A program made the position numbers and the translations under genes. The notes under the pieces were generated by a model that ran no database searches, was not told the DNA's origin, and saw only the letters and a list, made by a program, of their open reading frames with translations. Below are positions 25,483 to 33,952 of a stretch of 64,000 bases of DNA, one piece after another. Every line of letters starts with the position of its first letter. Within the stretch, counting starts at the first letter, position 1. Origin of the DNA: Hymenobacter perfusus. GTDB lineage: Bacteria > Bacteroidota > Bacteroidia > Cytophagales > Hymenobacteraceae. The stretch spans positions 496,001-560,000 of the forward strand of contig NZ_RWIU01000003.1 of assembly GCF_003944765.1 (NCBI RefSeq), read 5' to 3'.

Positions 25483-25764
25483 ATGACTGAACCAACGCCC
25501 ACTTCCCGCATTCTGCGCAATAATCTGCTGGTGGTGCTGGGCGCGGCCGTACTGCTGGGCGTGCTGGCCAAACCCACCGATGGTACTACCGTGGTGCTAT
25601 TTGTAGTGGTGTACCTGGGGCTGGCGCTGGTAAATATAGTGCTGGGCATCGTGCATTTCCGGCGCGGGCCGGCGGCGTATTTCCTGAGCGCGCTGCTGGT
25701 ATTTCTGATTGGATTTGGCTCCTGCGCGGCCATGTTTATGCTGGGCGGGCTGGGAAAAATCTGA
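25483..25764 (+). CDS. Small membrane protein, 93 aa (second of a tandem pair)
   Basis: Paralogue of the gene 15 bp upstream with the same three-helix layout and the terminal block LLVFLIGFGSCAAMFMLGG. The two genes are surely co-transcribed and end at a strong bidirectional terminator. The function is unknown; proteins of this size and layout often act as subunits or lipid-associated accessory proteins, but nothing specific can be claimed. Confidence 0.8.
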   Translation: MTEPTPTSRILRNNLLVVLGAAVLLGVLAKPTDGTTVVLFVVVYLGLALVNIVLGIVHFRRGPAAYFLSALLVFLIGFGSCAAMFMLGGLGKI

Positions 25765-25796
25765 GCTGTCTGGCCTGAGTAACCCGGCCTTAAATA

Positions 25797-25832
25797 CAAC
25801 ACGGCCCCGCTGGTGCCAGCGGGGCCGTGTTG
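25797..25832. terminator. Bidirectional terminator
   Basis: Perfect 15-bp stem (25797-25811 with 25818-25832) and short loop between the plus-strand membrane-protein pair and the minus-strand lipoprotein gene. Confidence 0.85.
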
Positions 25833-25868
25833 CAATACGTGAACGGTGGTTGGGAACTAGGGAGGCGC

Positions 25869-26369
25869 TTAGCGCGAGAATACGGAGGTGTAAGTAGTGG
25901 TACCCTGCTCACCCTTTTGCGTGAGTTTCACGCGCAGGGTGGTCGTGTTCAGCTCCTCCACGAAGAAGTGGCGGGTAACGTTGGGCTGAGTTACGGTAAG
26001 CGAGTCACCATTCAGCTTCCAGTTGCCGGTGATTTGCTGGGGGGCTTCGACGTAGGCTTTTTCGGCAGCCTCGTCGAGAACGTAACCGCCATCGGTTTTA
26101 AACGTGTGCTGATTGTCGCGCTGGGCGGCTTTCATGCGGGGTAGGATATCGACGGCCGGTGCGGCGGCAGTGCCGGGAGTGATACTGGCCAGCGTGAGGC
26201 TGGTCAGGTGCCAGGGGCCGGCGGCCAGCAACTCGGGCTTCGATTGGGCATTTGCAGCGGCAGCTGCCACTTCCTGGGCGGGGTCCTTTATCTCCTCAAT
26301 TTCTTTCTCACACGAGGCAAATACGAGAGTGCTTGCCAACAGGCTCAGGAATACGGGCAGTTTCTTCAT
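25869..26369 (-). CDS. Lipoprotein with a lipocalin-like domain, 166 aa
   Basis: Signal sequence MKKLPVFLSLLASTLVFASC ends in a lipobox-like Cys20, followed by an acidic, Ala-rich linker. The C-terminal half contains GPWHLTSLTL, FKTDGGYVLDEA, GNWKLNGDSLTVTQP and LRVKLTQKGE, the pattern of Bacteroidetes lipocalin-like proteins of unknown ligand. Start at the ATG at 26369. Likely outer-membrane anchored. A monocistronic unit with a shared terminator downstream. Confidence 0.82.
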   Translation of the reverse strand: MKKLPVFLSLLASTLVFASCEKEIEEIKDPAQEVAAAAANAQSKPELLAAGPWHLTSLTLASITPGTAAAPAVDILPRMKAAQRDNQHTFKTDGGYVLDEAAEKAYVEAPQQITGNWKLNGDSLTVTQPNVTRHFFVEELNTTTLRVKLTQKGEQGTTTYTSVFSR

Positions 26370-26630
26370 GAAAACGGTTTTTGGTGAATGTGCAACAACA
26401 CGCTTTTCGGCGTAGTACTTCTGCGGCATGTGCCTCACAGTTAAACGTCCAACTTCTCTACTACTCAGGCTGCCTGGTGACTGCCGTTGTGCAAATCTAA
26501 CTAATTATAAATCGTACTGGTTCAGGTGGTTGGGTAATTTGGTCGTTTCTTCCAACGGTGTATCTGAGAAGTACTATAATTAGCGTATTTTCTTGATTAT
26601 TTGATCGTTAAATCCTTATAAAACAAAATA
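26370..26630. other. AT-rich gap upstream of the lipoprotein gene
   Basis: Most of a 316-bp interval between the Fpg-type gene and the lipoprotein gene. It is notably AT-rich from 26490 on. No gene or exact TAnnTTTG/TTTG pair was found on the minus strand. Confidence 0.5.
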
Positions 26631-26654
26631 CCCCGACTTTTTGATAAGTCGGGG
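26631..26654 (-). terminator. Terminator of the Fpg-type gene
   Basis: A 9-bp stem (CCCCGACTT, 26631-26639 with 26646-26654) followed on the minus strand by TATTTTG. Confidence 0.75.
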
Positions 26655-26685
26655 CGGAAGTTTTAGGAATAGAACTATTCTTCTG

Positions 26686-27504
26686 TCAGATTTCCGGCTG
26701 GCACTTCGGGCAGGTGTACGTGGCCCGACCGCCAACGTAGGTTTTTGCTATTAGCGTACGAGGGTGGCGGGGGCAGTGCAGGTGGGCATCGGTGCCGGGG
26801 GTAGCAGAATCGTCCCATTCCCGGGCGTGAATCAGGAAGCTGGCCGGGAACTGTCGGTAGTTAGCCTCGTGCTGAATTGCCGTATGCAATACCAATTGGA
26901 TGGCCGCGTGCAGCCGCTTAAACTCCGCCGTCGTAAGCGTGTTGGCCACGCGTTCCGGATGAATTTTGGCCTGAAACAGCACCTCATCGACAATCCAGTT
27001 GCCCAGTCCGGCCGTCAGGCTCTGGTTAAGCAGCAAGGGCTTAAGAATCGTCTTGCGCCGGCTGAGCTTGGTTTGCAGCTCCTCCGCTGTAATATCCAAC
27101 GCATCAGGTCCCAGCTTCTTGGCCTGCCGGTAGGCGTCCACACTCTCGGCCAGCCGGATACGCCCAAATTTGCGCGGATCCACGAAGGCCGCACGTAGCC
27201 CGGAACTCAGGTGCAGGGCCACCCGGGTGAAGCGCGGGGCATCGGCCTCGTCGCGGTAAGCGCCCACGTCGCCGGTCATGCCAAAATGGAGCACCAGCAC
27301 CCGACCATCGTCCAGCAGCAGAAAGCAGTTCTTGCCCAAACGGCTGGTCCCCATGATGGTGCGTCCCACCAAGGCCGGGCGCAGCACATCCTCGTCGGTG
27401 CCCAGTACGTGGGCGTCTTTTACTTCGAAAGCGGTAATGGTCTGGTGCGTCACCAGGTCATCGAGAAAGCGGCGGTAGGTTTCGACTTCGGGTAATTCGG
27501 GCAT
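26686..27504 (-). CDS. Fpg/Nei-family DNA glycosylase, 272 aa
   Basis: Starts with MPELPEVETYRR, where Pro2 is the catalytic nucleophile and Glu3 the proton donor of Fpg (MutM)-type glycosylases, which excise 8-oxoguanine and other oxidised bases. The helix-two-turn-helix region is NQSLTAGLGNWIVDEVLFQAKIHP. The C-terminal zinc finger is atypical: Cys244-x2-His247 then Cys265-x2-Cys268, so one of the four usual Cys ligands is replaced by His; the finger Arg260 is present. Zinc could still bind. Some Bacteroidetes carry several Fpg paralogues, so this may be an accessory one. Own terminator; single gene. Confidence 0.9.
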   Translation of the reverse strand: MPELPEVETYRRFLDDLVTHQTITAFEVKDAHVLGTDEDVLRPALVGRTIMGTSRLGKNCFLLLDDGRVLVLHFGMTGDVGAYRDEADAPRFTRVALHLSSGLRAAFVDPRKFGRIRLAESVDAYRQAKKLGPDALDITAEELQTKLSRRKTILKPLLLNQSLTAGLGNWIVDEVLFQAKIHPERVANTLTTAEFKRLHAAIQLVLHTAIQHEANYRQFPASFLIHAREWDDSATPGTDAHLHCPRHPRTLIAKTYVGGRATYTCPKCQPEI

Positions 27505-27575
27505 GAAAGCAGGGCAGCGGGTGGAGTACCGGGTAGTAACTGCCGAGGCGCGGTTTCGGTTGCGCCCAGGGCGAT

Positions 27576-28478
27576 TTACAGGGTTAGGCGGCCTTCTACC
27601 ACCACCACGGCCTTACCACTGATGCGCACCGCCTCAATCTCCTGCGGCGGCCCCAGTACCTGCACCTGCACCGTACCGGGGTGGCCCAGCCAATGGCCCT
27701 GCTCAGCCACAAACGTAGGGGAAGCCAGCAGCCCGTAGTGCCATAGGTAAGCGGCCATACCGCCCGTGGCGGAGCCCGTAACGGGGTCTTCCAGCACATC
27801 GGGTGGGGTACAGATGTGGCGGGCAAAAGTCTGGCCGGCCGGCGTAGCGCCCTGCAAACAGAACAGATGGGAGCTGAAAAAGCCGCTGGCTCGCCGGTAG
27901 GCTTCCAGGGCCGCCGGCTGGGGCAGGCCGGCGCGGCGCAACGCGTCTAGGTCACGCAGGGGTACCATCAGCTGGGGCGTGCCGGTGCTCACCGTCTGGA
28001 TGACAGCTCCTGGGAGCAGGTCGTCGGGGGTGAGGCCGAACATCGGCAACACTTCAGTGGCATCGTGCAGGGGGCCGAACACGGGGCGGCGCTGGGTCAT
28101 ATGAATCCGGCAGGGCCGCCCGGGCTCGGCGGCTTCTACCGCTACGGCAATGGGGCCGTGCAGCAGTTCCAGGGTGAGGGCCAGCTCGGCAGAGCCGGTG
28201 GGGCGGGCCAAGCGGCCGGTGTGCAGCAGGGCCGTGAGGGTGGCAATGGTGGGGTGGCCGGCCAGCGGAATTTCCTCGGCCGGGGTGAAATAGCGCACCG
28301 CAAAATCGGCCGAGGCAGAGCGGCGTACGAAGGCCGTTTCGGGCTGATTGAACTCGCGGGCCAGCTGCTGCATCCGCTCGGGCGGGAGGTCGTCGGCATC
28401 GAGTACCACAGCGCAGGAATTGCCGCCCAGCGCGGTTTCAGTAAAGGCATCGACCAGCAGGAAAGGATATTCGGCCAT
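27576..28478 (-). CDS. PhzF-family isomerase-like protein, 300 aa
   Basis: The start YPFLLVDAFTETALGGNSCAVV, the catalytic-glutamate block FNQPETAFVR, PLAGHPTIATLTAL and the C-terminal DPVTGSATGGMAAYLWHYGL are diagnostic of the PhzF family (diaminopimelate epimerase fold). Phenazine-pathway PhzF isomerises a dihydro-hydroxyanthranilate, but most members, including this one without phenazine genes nearby, have unknown substrates. The ATG at 28478 is preferred to a more distal in-frame start because conserved sequence begins there; a TACCTTTG box lies 35 bp upstream. Confidence 0.92.
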   Translation of the reverse strand: MAEYPFLLVDAFTETALGGNSCAVVLDADDLPPERMQQLAREFNQPETAFVRRSASADFAVRYFTPAEEIPLAGHPTIATLTALLHTGRLARPTGSAELALTLELLHGPIAVAVEAAEPGRPCRIHMTQRRPVFGPLHDATEVLPMFGLTPDDLLPGAVIQTVSTGTPQLMVPLRDLDALRRAGLPQPAALEAYRRASGFFSSHLFCLQGATPAGQTFARHICTPPDVLEDPVTGSATGGMAAYLWHYGLLASPTFVAEQGHWLGHPGTVQVQVLGPPQEIEAVRISGKAVVVVEGRLTL

Positions 28479-28512
28479 CGGCTTCAGGTAGCTCAGCAAG
28501 TGAAAGAAGCCG

Positions 28513-28520
28513 CAAAGGTA
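28513..28520 (-). promoter_or_regulatory. -7 element of the phzF-like gene
   Basis: Reads TACCTTTG on the minus strand, an exact TAnnTTTG, 35 bp before the ATG at 28478. It supports that start, since a more upstream start would lie beyond it. No -33 TTTG at 19-20 bp. Confidence 0.5.
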
Positions 28521-28605
28521 ACGGCCGGCTTCCCAATGCCGGGAAGCCGGCCGCGTACGGTACCAGTGCTGTTTGAACGGTAGAAGCTGTTTAGAAAGTT
28601 CGTCA

Positions 28606-28702
28606 AACGTCATGCTGAGCTTGCCGAAGCATCTCTACCGCTTCGTCTGAATAGCATTGCAACGAAGCGGTAGAGATGCTTCGGCAAGCTCAGCATGACG
28701 TT
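28606..28702. repeat. Family D inverted repeat with perfect 41-bp arms
   Basis: Arms 28606-28646 and 28662-28702 are perfect complements (beginning AACGTCATGCTGAGCTTGCC) with a 15-base loop. Related partial copies lie near 21732 and 55933-56122. It occupies most of the gap between the PhzF-like and M48-like genes. Confidence 0.95.
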
Positions 28703-28731
28703 CTATAAGGTTCTATTTACTACGTTTCAAC

Positions 28732-29622
28732 CTACGACGGGTCGGCCAGCTGGGCTACGTGGCGGCCGCTGGTGTCGAAAATGCTGCCCGAGCGGCTGAT
28801 GTACAGGCGGCGCTCTTGCCCATCAACCAGCACGTACGGGTAGTTTACGCTCTCGGAGCGGGTGAGGCGGCCCACTATCTGCGTCGTACGGGCATCGGCA
28901 TCGAAGCGCACCACGCTCAGGCGGTTGGTGATGTAATAATCCTGGTCGGGATTGTCGCGGAAGGTGATTTTGCCGAGCACGCTCACCGGCGAGGCCGTGT
29001 TGGCGGCTACCGTTCGCACAGGCGCAGTAGCTCGGTTGGCCAGTACGGCCGGGGCCGCCGAAGGCGCTGCCATGCGGTTACTGGCCACAATCTGCTGGCT
29101 GGCGCGCTGCCAGCCCTCCCCGATGGAAGTCAGGCGGGAGTTCCGGCCGGGATGCGTAGGCGAAGCTTCCTCATCGGAAACCACCGCCATGCCGGCCTGC
29201 GCCTGCGCCAGACTGGCCCCCATCTTCCGCAGTACGAAACCCGAAAACTCGTCGGCTTCGAGCTCATCGGCGGGATTGGAGCCGCCGGGGCGCAGCGTAT
29301 GGCCGTTGAGGTGGTGGCCCATTTCGTGGGCCAGAATGCTGATACCCGCCCAGTCGGTGCGGCCGGCGCGGTTCACGGCAGCCACAAACTGCGGGTTATA
29401 CAGCAGGTAGCGTTGGCCGCCGTACACCACGGCGGCGGCATTCTGTACTTCCGTGGTAGCGCGCAGCTGGAAGCGAGGCTTAAGGCCCACCACATCGGTG
29501 ATTTCGCGTAGCACGTCGCGTTGGCTGGTAGCAGCCGATTGGGCTTCGGCTGAGCCCGTTATGACAAGCCACCCGGCAAGTACCAGACCTGCGAAGCGGC
29601 GGAAAAAGCATGGGTGGTTCAT
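28732..29622 (-). CDS. M48-like secreted zinc metalloprotease, 296 aa
   Basis: Signal peptide (about residues 1-27, ending AEAQ). The zinc site AHEMGHHLNGH supplies HExxH, and DELEADEFSG downstream provides the third ligand in the M48-like pattern. Before it lies QRYLLYNPQFV, typical of this group in Bacteroidetes. The C-terminal third (after about residue 200) is a separate beta-rich region with YYITNRLSVVRFDADARTTQIVG, possibly a beta-propeller-like fragment. Probably periplasmic or surface-exposed; the substrate is unknown. Confidence 0.85.
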   Translation of the reverse strand: MNHPCFFRRFAGLVLAGWLVITGSAEAQSAATSQRDVLREITDVVGLKPRFQLRATTEVQNAAAVVYGGQRYLLYNPQFVAAVNRAGRTDWAGISILAHEMGHHLNGHTLRPGGSNPADELEADEFSGFVLRKMGASLAQAQAGMAVVSDEEASPTHPGRNSRLTSIGEGWQRASQQIVASNRMAAPSAAPAVLANRATAPVRTVAANTASPVSVLGKITFRDNPDQDYYITNRLSVVRFDADARTTQIVGRLTRSESVNYPYVLVDGQERRLYISRSGSIFDTSGRHVAQLADPS

Positions 29623-29807
29623 GGAAAAGTGCTTTTTGTGTGAAAAGTAATTGGCAATTACCTTGCCGGAAATAACAAGCAGTGCTGTGCGGAATTTTGC
29701 CGGTTAGCGGCGCGTTGTGCAATTTCCTTGTATATTCGCCACCGCAGATATTCGCTGCAATGGTGAGCGAGAGGAGACGAGCGGGCGTGGGAAAATTTCT
29801 GAGCTAC

Positions 29808-31883
29808 ATGAAAAAAACACAATTACTAGGGAAAGGGTTCCTGCGGGCAGGGCTTGGTGCAGTTGGTCTGGTCTGGGCATTAGCGGGCTCCGCACAGGCC
29901 CAGGAGGCGTGTCTGTTGCAGCCCTTGTCGTGGGCGCAACGGCTGCAGGAGGCCCCACTGGTAGTGGAGGCGCGGGTACAGGCCGTGCGCAGCCAGGACA
30001 CCGGCCTGCACATCCTCACCTTCAACGAGCTGGACGTATTTAAAGTATTCCGAGGTGCGTTGCCGGCCGGAAAACTAACGCTGGTAACGGAAGGCGGCAC
30101 CGTGGGCCCACGCCGCGAGGAAGTGTCGAACGCACCCGCGCTGGCCGCCGGCGAGCAGGCCATCTTCCTGCTGCAACCCGACCCCACCCAGCCCGGCCGC
30201 TACCGGCTGGCGGCCGGCCCCCAGGGCCTGATTCGGCTGGATCTGACCACGGCCACCGCTGCCGACCCATTCCGCCGCTACACCTCCATCACGGAGGAGC
30301 TGTACCCCACGCTTCAGGCGCAAACCGGGCAGGCGTACCGCGAGATTCAGCCAAACGAGTTGCTTGTAGCCCGTCTGAGCCGGGTGGCCCGGCCGGCCGC
30401 CGCGCCGGTTATTACCGGCTTCAGCCCCGCAACCGTCACGGCCGGCACCCGCACGGTGCTGACGATTACCGGCTCGGGGTTCGGGGCCACGCAGGGCAAC
30501 GGGACGGTGGGGTTCAGCAACGCCAACAATGGCGGCACTTCGTTCGTGTCGCCGCTAGCCGGGGAATATTTGAGCTGGTCGGACACCGAAATTCAGGTGC
30601 GGGTGCCTTCCGTGACGGTGGGTGGGGCCGGGCCGGCCGGCACGGGTCGGCTGCTGATTACCAACGGTACCTCGGAAAGCAGCCTGAGCGGCACCAATCT
30701 GACGGTAGATTATGCTTTGGCCAACATTGAATCAAACGGGGCCCCGGCTCCGGTGGCCTTGGTGAGCCGGGACGGCACCGGCGGCTATACGCTCACATAC
30801 AACCAGAATTTCGCGGCCAACGCCGCCGCTACGGCATCCTTCGAGCGGGCCCTTACCACTTGGCGCAACGGAGTGGGTGCCAACCGCAAAATAGCAGCCG
30901 GTACCACTACCATCAACTCCAACGTGGCCAATGATAACGTGAACGTGGTGAGCTTTGATGATGCCACCGAGCTGCCGGCCGGCGTGCTGGGCGTGGCGTA
31001 CTCCTACTTCTCCGGCTGTTCCAACGGGGCGGGCGGCTTTAATTGGGTATTATCAGGCACCGACTACATCTTCGATGGGGAGCGGAACTGGCAGTATGGC
31101 CCGGCCGCGCCCACCGGCGGCCAGACGGACTTTGAAACCGTGTCGCTGCACGAGCAGGGCCACGGGATTCAGCTGGGCCACATCATTAAGCCCGGCGCGG
31201 TGATGCACTTCTCCATTGCGGCCAACACCCAGAACCGGGTACTTAACTCCACCAACGACGTGGCCGGCGGCAACGCCGAAATCGACTTCAGCTTGGGTGC
31301 CCCGCGCTGCGGCAACCCCAGCTACGTGCGTCTGGCATCCACGCTGCCCGTCACGCTGGTTAGCTTCGGGGCCGGGCGGGTGAGCGGGGGCGTGCGGCTG
31401 CGCTGGCAGACGGCAGCGGAAGTGAACAGTGCCTTCTTCGCGGTGGAAACTACCGCAAACCCGGCCGGCGAGTGGCAGGAGCTGCAACGGCAGCCCGCCG
31501 CCGGCAATTCCCTCACCGTGCGCAATTACGAGTACCTCGATGCCCGAACCACGGCCGGGCCGCGCTACTACCGGCTGCGGCAGCAGGATGAGGATGGTAC
31601 CGTGTACTACTCCGCCGTGGTAACGGTGCAGGTGGCCGGCACCGGCGAACTGGTGGCTTACCCGAACCCCTTCAGCGCGGAGCTGCGGGTGGCACTGCCC
31701 GCCGCCGAAGCCGCTACCCTGCGCCTCTATGACCTGGCGGGCCACCTGGTGCGGGAGCAGCCGGTGCCGGCCGGGCAAACCGCCGTGGAGCTGCTGGCTG
31801 CCGATGTGCGGCCGGGCGTGTACCTGTTGGAATGGCGTACGGGCGGCGGCCGGCTGGTGCGCACCCGGGTAGTGAAGCAGTAG
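29808..31883 (+). CDS. Secreted metzincin-like metalloprotease with IPT and T9SS sorting domains, 691 aa
   Basis: Order: signal peptide (about 1-31); a region with FNELDVFKVFRGALPAGKL typical of surface proteins; an IPT/TIG domain (about 190-290); a protease domain with HEQGHGIQLGH and a Met-turn AVMHFSI; and a C-terminal T9SS type A domain (YPNPFSAELRVALP to the end). HExxHxxxxxH keeps all three metzincin histidines but has Gln where Gly is usual. It should be exported through the outer membrane by type IX secretion. The ATG at 29808 was chosen because it opens the signal peptide. It is followed by a strong terminator. Confidence 0.87.
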   Translation: MKKTQLLGKGFLRAGLGAVGLVWALAGSAQAQEACLLQPLSWAQRLQEAPLVVEARVQAVRSQDTGLHILTFNELDVFKVFRGALPAGKLTLVTEGGTVGPRREEVSNAPALAAGEQAIFLLQPDPTQPGRYRLAAGPQGLIRLDLTTATAADPFRRYTSITEELYPTLQAQTGQAYREIQPNELLVARLSRVARPAAAPVITGFSPATVTAGTRTVLTITGSGFGATQGNGTVGFSNANNGGTSFVSPLAGEYLSWSDTEIQVRVPSVTVGGAGPAGTGRLLITNGTSESSLSGTNLTVDYALANIESNGAPAPVALVSRDGTGGYTLTYNQNFAANAAATASFERALTTWRNGVGANRKIAAGTTTINSNVANDNVNVVSFDDATELPAGVLGVAYSYFSGCSNGAGGFNWVLSGTDYIFDGERNWQYGPAAPTGGQTDFETVSLHEQGHGIQLGHIIKPGAVMHFSIAANTQNRVLNSTNDVAGGNAEIDFSLGAPRCGNPSYVRLASTLPVTLVSFGAGRVSGGVRLRWQTAAEVNSAFFAVETTANPAGEWQELQRQPAAGNSLTVRNYEYLDARTTAGPRYYRLRQQDEDGTVYYSAVVTVQVAGTGELVAYPNPFSAELRVALPAAEAATLRLYDLAGHLVREQPVPAGQTAVELLAADVRPGVYLLEWRTGGGRLVRTRVVKQ

Positions 31884-31902
31884 ATTCGTCTCATTTTTGC
31901 CT

Positions 31903-31944
31903 AAAAAGCCGCCGGCCCGAAATACTTCGGGCCGGCGGCTTTTT
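31903..31944 (+). terminator. Terminator of the metzincin-like gene
   Basis: An 18-bp stem (31903-31921 with 31926-31944) with a 4-base loop and a T-rich tail on the plus strand; it could also serve the minus strand. Confidence 0.85.
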
Positions 31945-31960
31945 ATATGATGGAAGCGGG

Positions 31961-31992
31961 CAGTAGCGCGAACTGCAAAGTTCACGCTACTG
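31961..31992. repeat. Family G hairpin
   Basis: CAGTAGCGCGAACT-GCAA-AGTTCACGCTACTG, a near-perfect hairpin one base before the ABC exporter stop codon. Longer forms occur at 41204-41295, 57320-57402 and 58325-58372. Confidence 0.85.
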
Positions 31993-31993
31993 C

Positions 31994-33784
31994 TTAAACC
32001 GGCTGGGGCTGGGGGCGGATGGAGGCCTGGGGCCGCTCGCCAATCTGCTGGCGCCACATGGCGTAATAGAGGCCGCGCTGCGCCAAGAGCTCCTCGTGGC
32101 GGCCGGCTTCGGCGACGTGGCCGCGCTCCAGCACAAAGATGCGGTCGGCGTGCAGAATGGTGCTCAGGCGGTGGGCAATTAGGATGGTGATATGTCGGCG
32201 GGAGCCCGACAGCTCGCGCACCGTCTGGCTGATTTCTTCCTCGGTCAGCGAGTCGAGGGCTGAAGTGGCTTCGTCGAACACCAGCAGGGTAGGACGGCGC
32301 AGCAAAGCGCGGGCGATGCTCAGGCGCTGCTTTTCGCCACCCGATACCTTCACGCCACCTTCGCCAATCACCGTATCGAGGCCGAGGGGGGCACGGGCCA
32401 GCAGCGTATCGGCGGCGGCCTGGTGCAGGGCGTGCAGGCACTGCTCGTCAGTGGCGTTAGGGGCCACGAAGCGCAGATTTTCGCGGATGGTGCCCGCAAA
32501 CAGCTGGGTGTCCTGGGTGACGAAGCCAATCTGCTCGCGCAGGGTGTCGAGGTCCAGCTCGGGGCCGGGGATGCCGTTGTAGAGAATCCGGCCCTGGGCG
32601 GGCGGGTAGAGGCCCACCAGCAGTTTCACCAGCGTAGTTTTGCCCGAGCCCGACGGCCCGACGAAGGCAATGGTTTCGCCTAGCCTGGTCTGGAAGCTGA
32701 TGCCGTCGAGGGCGGGGGCGCTGGCCGTGAGGTGCTGGAAATGCACGTCGTCGAAGGCCAGGGTTTCGATCTGGTCGATGGTTTTGGGGTGGGCCGGCTT
32801 GACTTCCTTGGGCGTGTCGAGAATCTGCTGGTAGTTGGCCAGGGACGCCTCGGTTTCGCGGTAGATGTTGATGAGCGTACCCAGCTCCTGCAGCGGCCCG
32901 AAGATGGCGAAGGAGTAGAAGAAGAACGTGATAAACTTGCCCGGCTCAATTACTCCCTGCACCACCAGAAACACCAACATCAGCAGAATTACGTTGCGCA
33001 TTAGGTTCACGAACGTGCCCTGCACAAACGACAAAGAGCGGAGGTAACGCACCTTTTTCAGCTCCAGCTTCAGGATTTTTTCGGTGGTGGCGTTCAGGCG
33101 CTGGGTTTCCTGCTGGGCCAGCCCCAGGCTCTTGATCAGCTCAATATTGCGCAGGCTTTCGGTGGTGGAACCAGCCAGGGCGGTGGTTTCGGCCACAATG
33201 GTTTTCTGAATCACCTTGATGCGCTTGCTCAGAAAAAAGCTCAGCGTAGCCAGCAGCGGAATGGTGAGAAAGTACACCACGGCAATGGGCCAGTACACGC
33301 TCAGGGCGTACCAGGTCACGAAAATGATGCCCACCAACGAAATGAACAGGATATTGATGAAGCTCTGAATGAGCTTCTCCACGTCGGTGCGCACCTTCTG
33401 CAGCTTGCCCAGCGTTTCGCCCGAACGTTGGTCCTCAAACACCTGGTAGGGCAGCTCCAGCGAGTGGCGCAGGCCGTCGGAATACAGCTCGGCGCCTAGC
33501 CGCTGGGTGATGACGTTGGTGTAGTAGTCCTGGAAGTTCTTGGCGATGCGCGACACCATGGCCACGCCCAGGGCCTTGAGCACGAGCAGCCCGGCGCCGC
33601 CCATGAGAAATACCCAGAACGTGGGCTTTTGGGTGTTTTTCAGGGCCGGCGACACGTAGCGGTCAATAATCTGCCCCAGAATGTAGGGGTCGAGCAGGGA
33701 GAAAACCTGGTTGATGGCGGCCAGCAGCAAAGCCAGCGCCAGCAGGCCCTTGTAGTGGCGCAGGTAGCGGTATAGTAGTTTCAT
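31994..33784 (-). CDS. ABC exporter, fused membrane and ATPase domains, 596 aa
   Basis: Six membrane helices in the first 310 residues precede a nucleotide-binding domain with Walker A GPSGSGKTTLVK, Q-loop IGFVTQDTQ, signature VSGGEKQRLS, Walker B LLVFDEATSALD and H-loop IAHRLST. This is a type IV (MsbA/lipid or multidrug) half-transporter acting as a homodimer. The substrate is unknown; nearby genes do not define it. The ATG at 33784 opens MKLLYRYLRHYKG, a usual N-terminus of this group. Confidence 0.93.
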   Translation of the reverse strand: MKLLYRYLRHYKGLLALALLLAAINQVFSLLDPYILGQIIDRYVSPALKNTQKPTFWVFLMGGAGLLVLKALGVAMVSRIAKNFQDYYTNVITQRLGAELYSDGLRHSLELPYQVFEDQRSGETLGKLQKVRTDVEKLIQSFINILFISLVGIIFVTWYALSVYWPIAVVYFLTIPLLATLSFFLSKRIKVIQKTIVAETTALAGSTTESLRNIELIKSLGLAQQETQRLNATTEKILKLELKKVRYLRSLSFVQGTFVNLMRNVILLMLVFLVVQGVIEPGKFITFFFYSFAIFGPLQELGTLINIYRETEASLANYQQILDTPKEVKPAHPKTIDQIETLAFDDVHFQHLTASAPALDGISFQTRLGETIAFVGPSGSGKTTLVKLLVGLYPPAQGRILYNGIPGPELDLDTLREQIGFVTQDTQLFAGTIRENLRFVAPNATDEQCLHALHQAAADTLLARAPLGLDTVIGEGGVKVSGGEKQRLSIARALLRRPTLLVFDEATSALDSLTEEEISQTVRELSGSRRHITILIAHRLSTILHADRIFVLERGHVAEAGRHEELLAQRGLYYAMWRQQIGERPQASIRPQPQPV

Positions 33785-33952
33785 GCGGTAGTGAGAGAGG
33801 GGAGAAAGGCTACAAGCGCCAGGACCGGCGAAATGTTCAGTTCGCACAAAGGTCGCACGGATTCATGCAGGTTCCTCCGGGTTCCCCAGGGCTGAAGCCC
33901 GGGCCAGGCAGCGGAACGTTGGGGCGTGGCAGCAGACGGTTCCGCCACTGCT

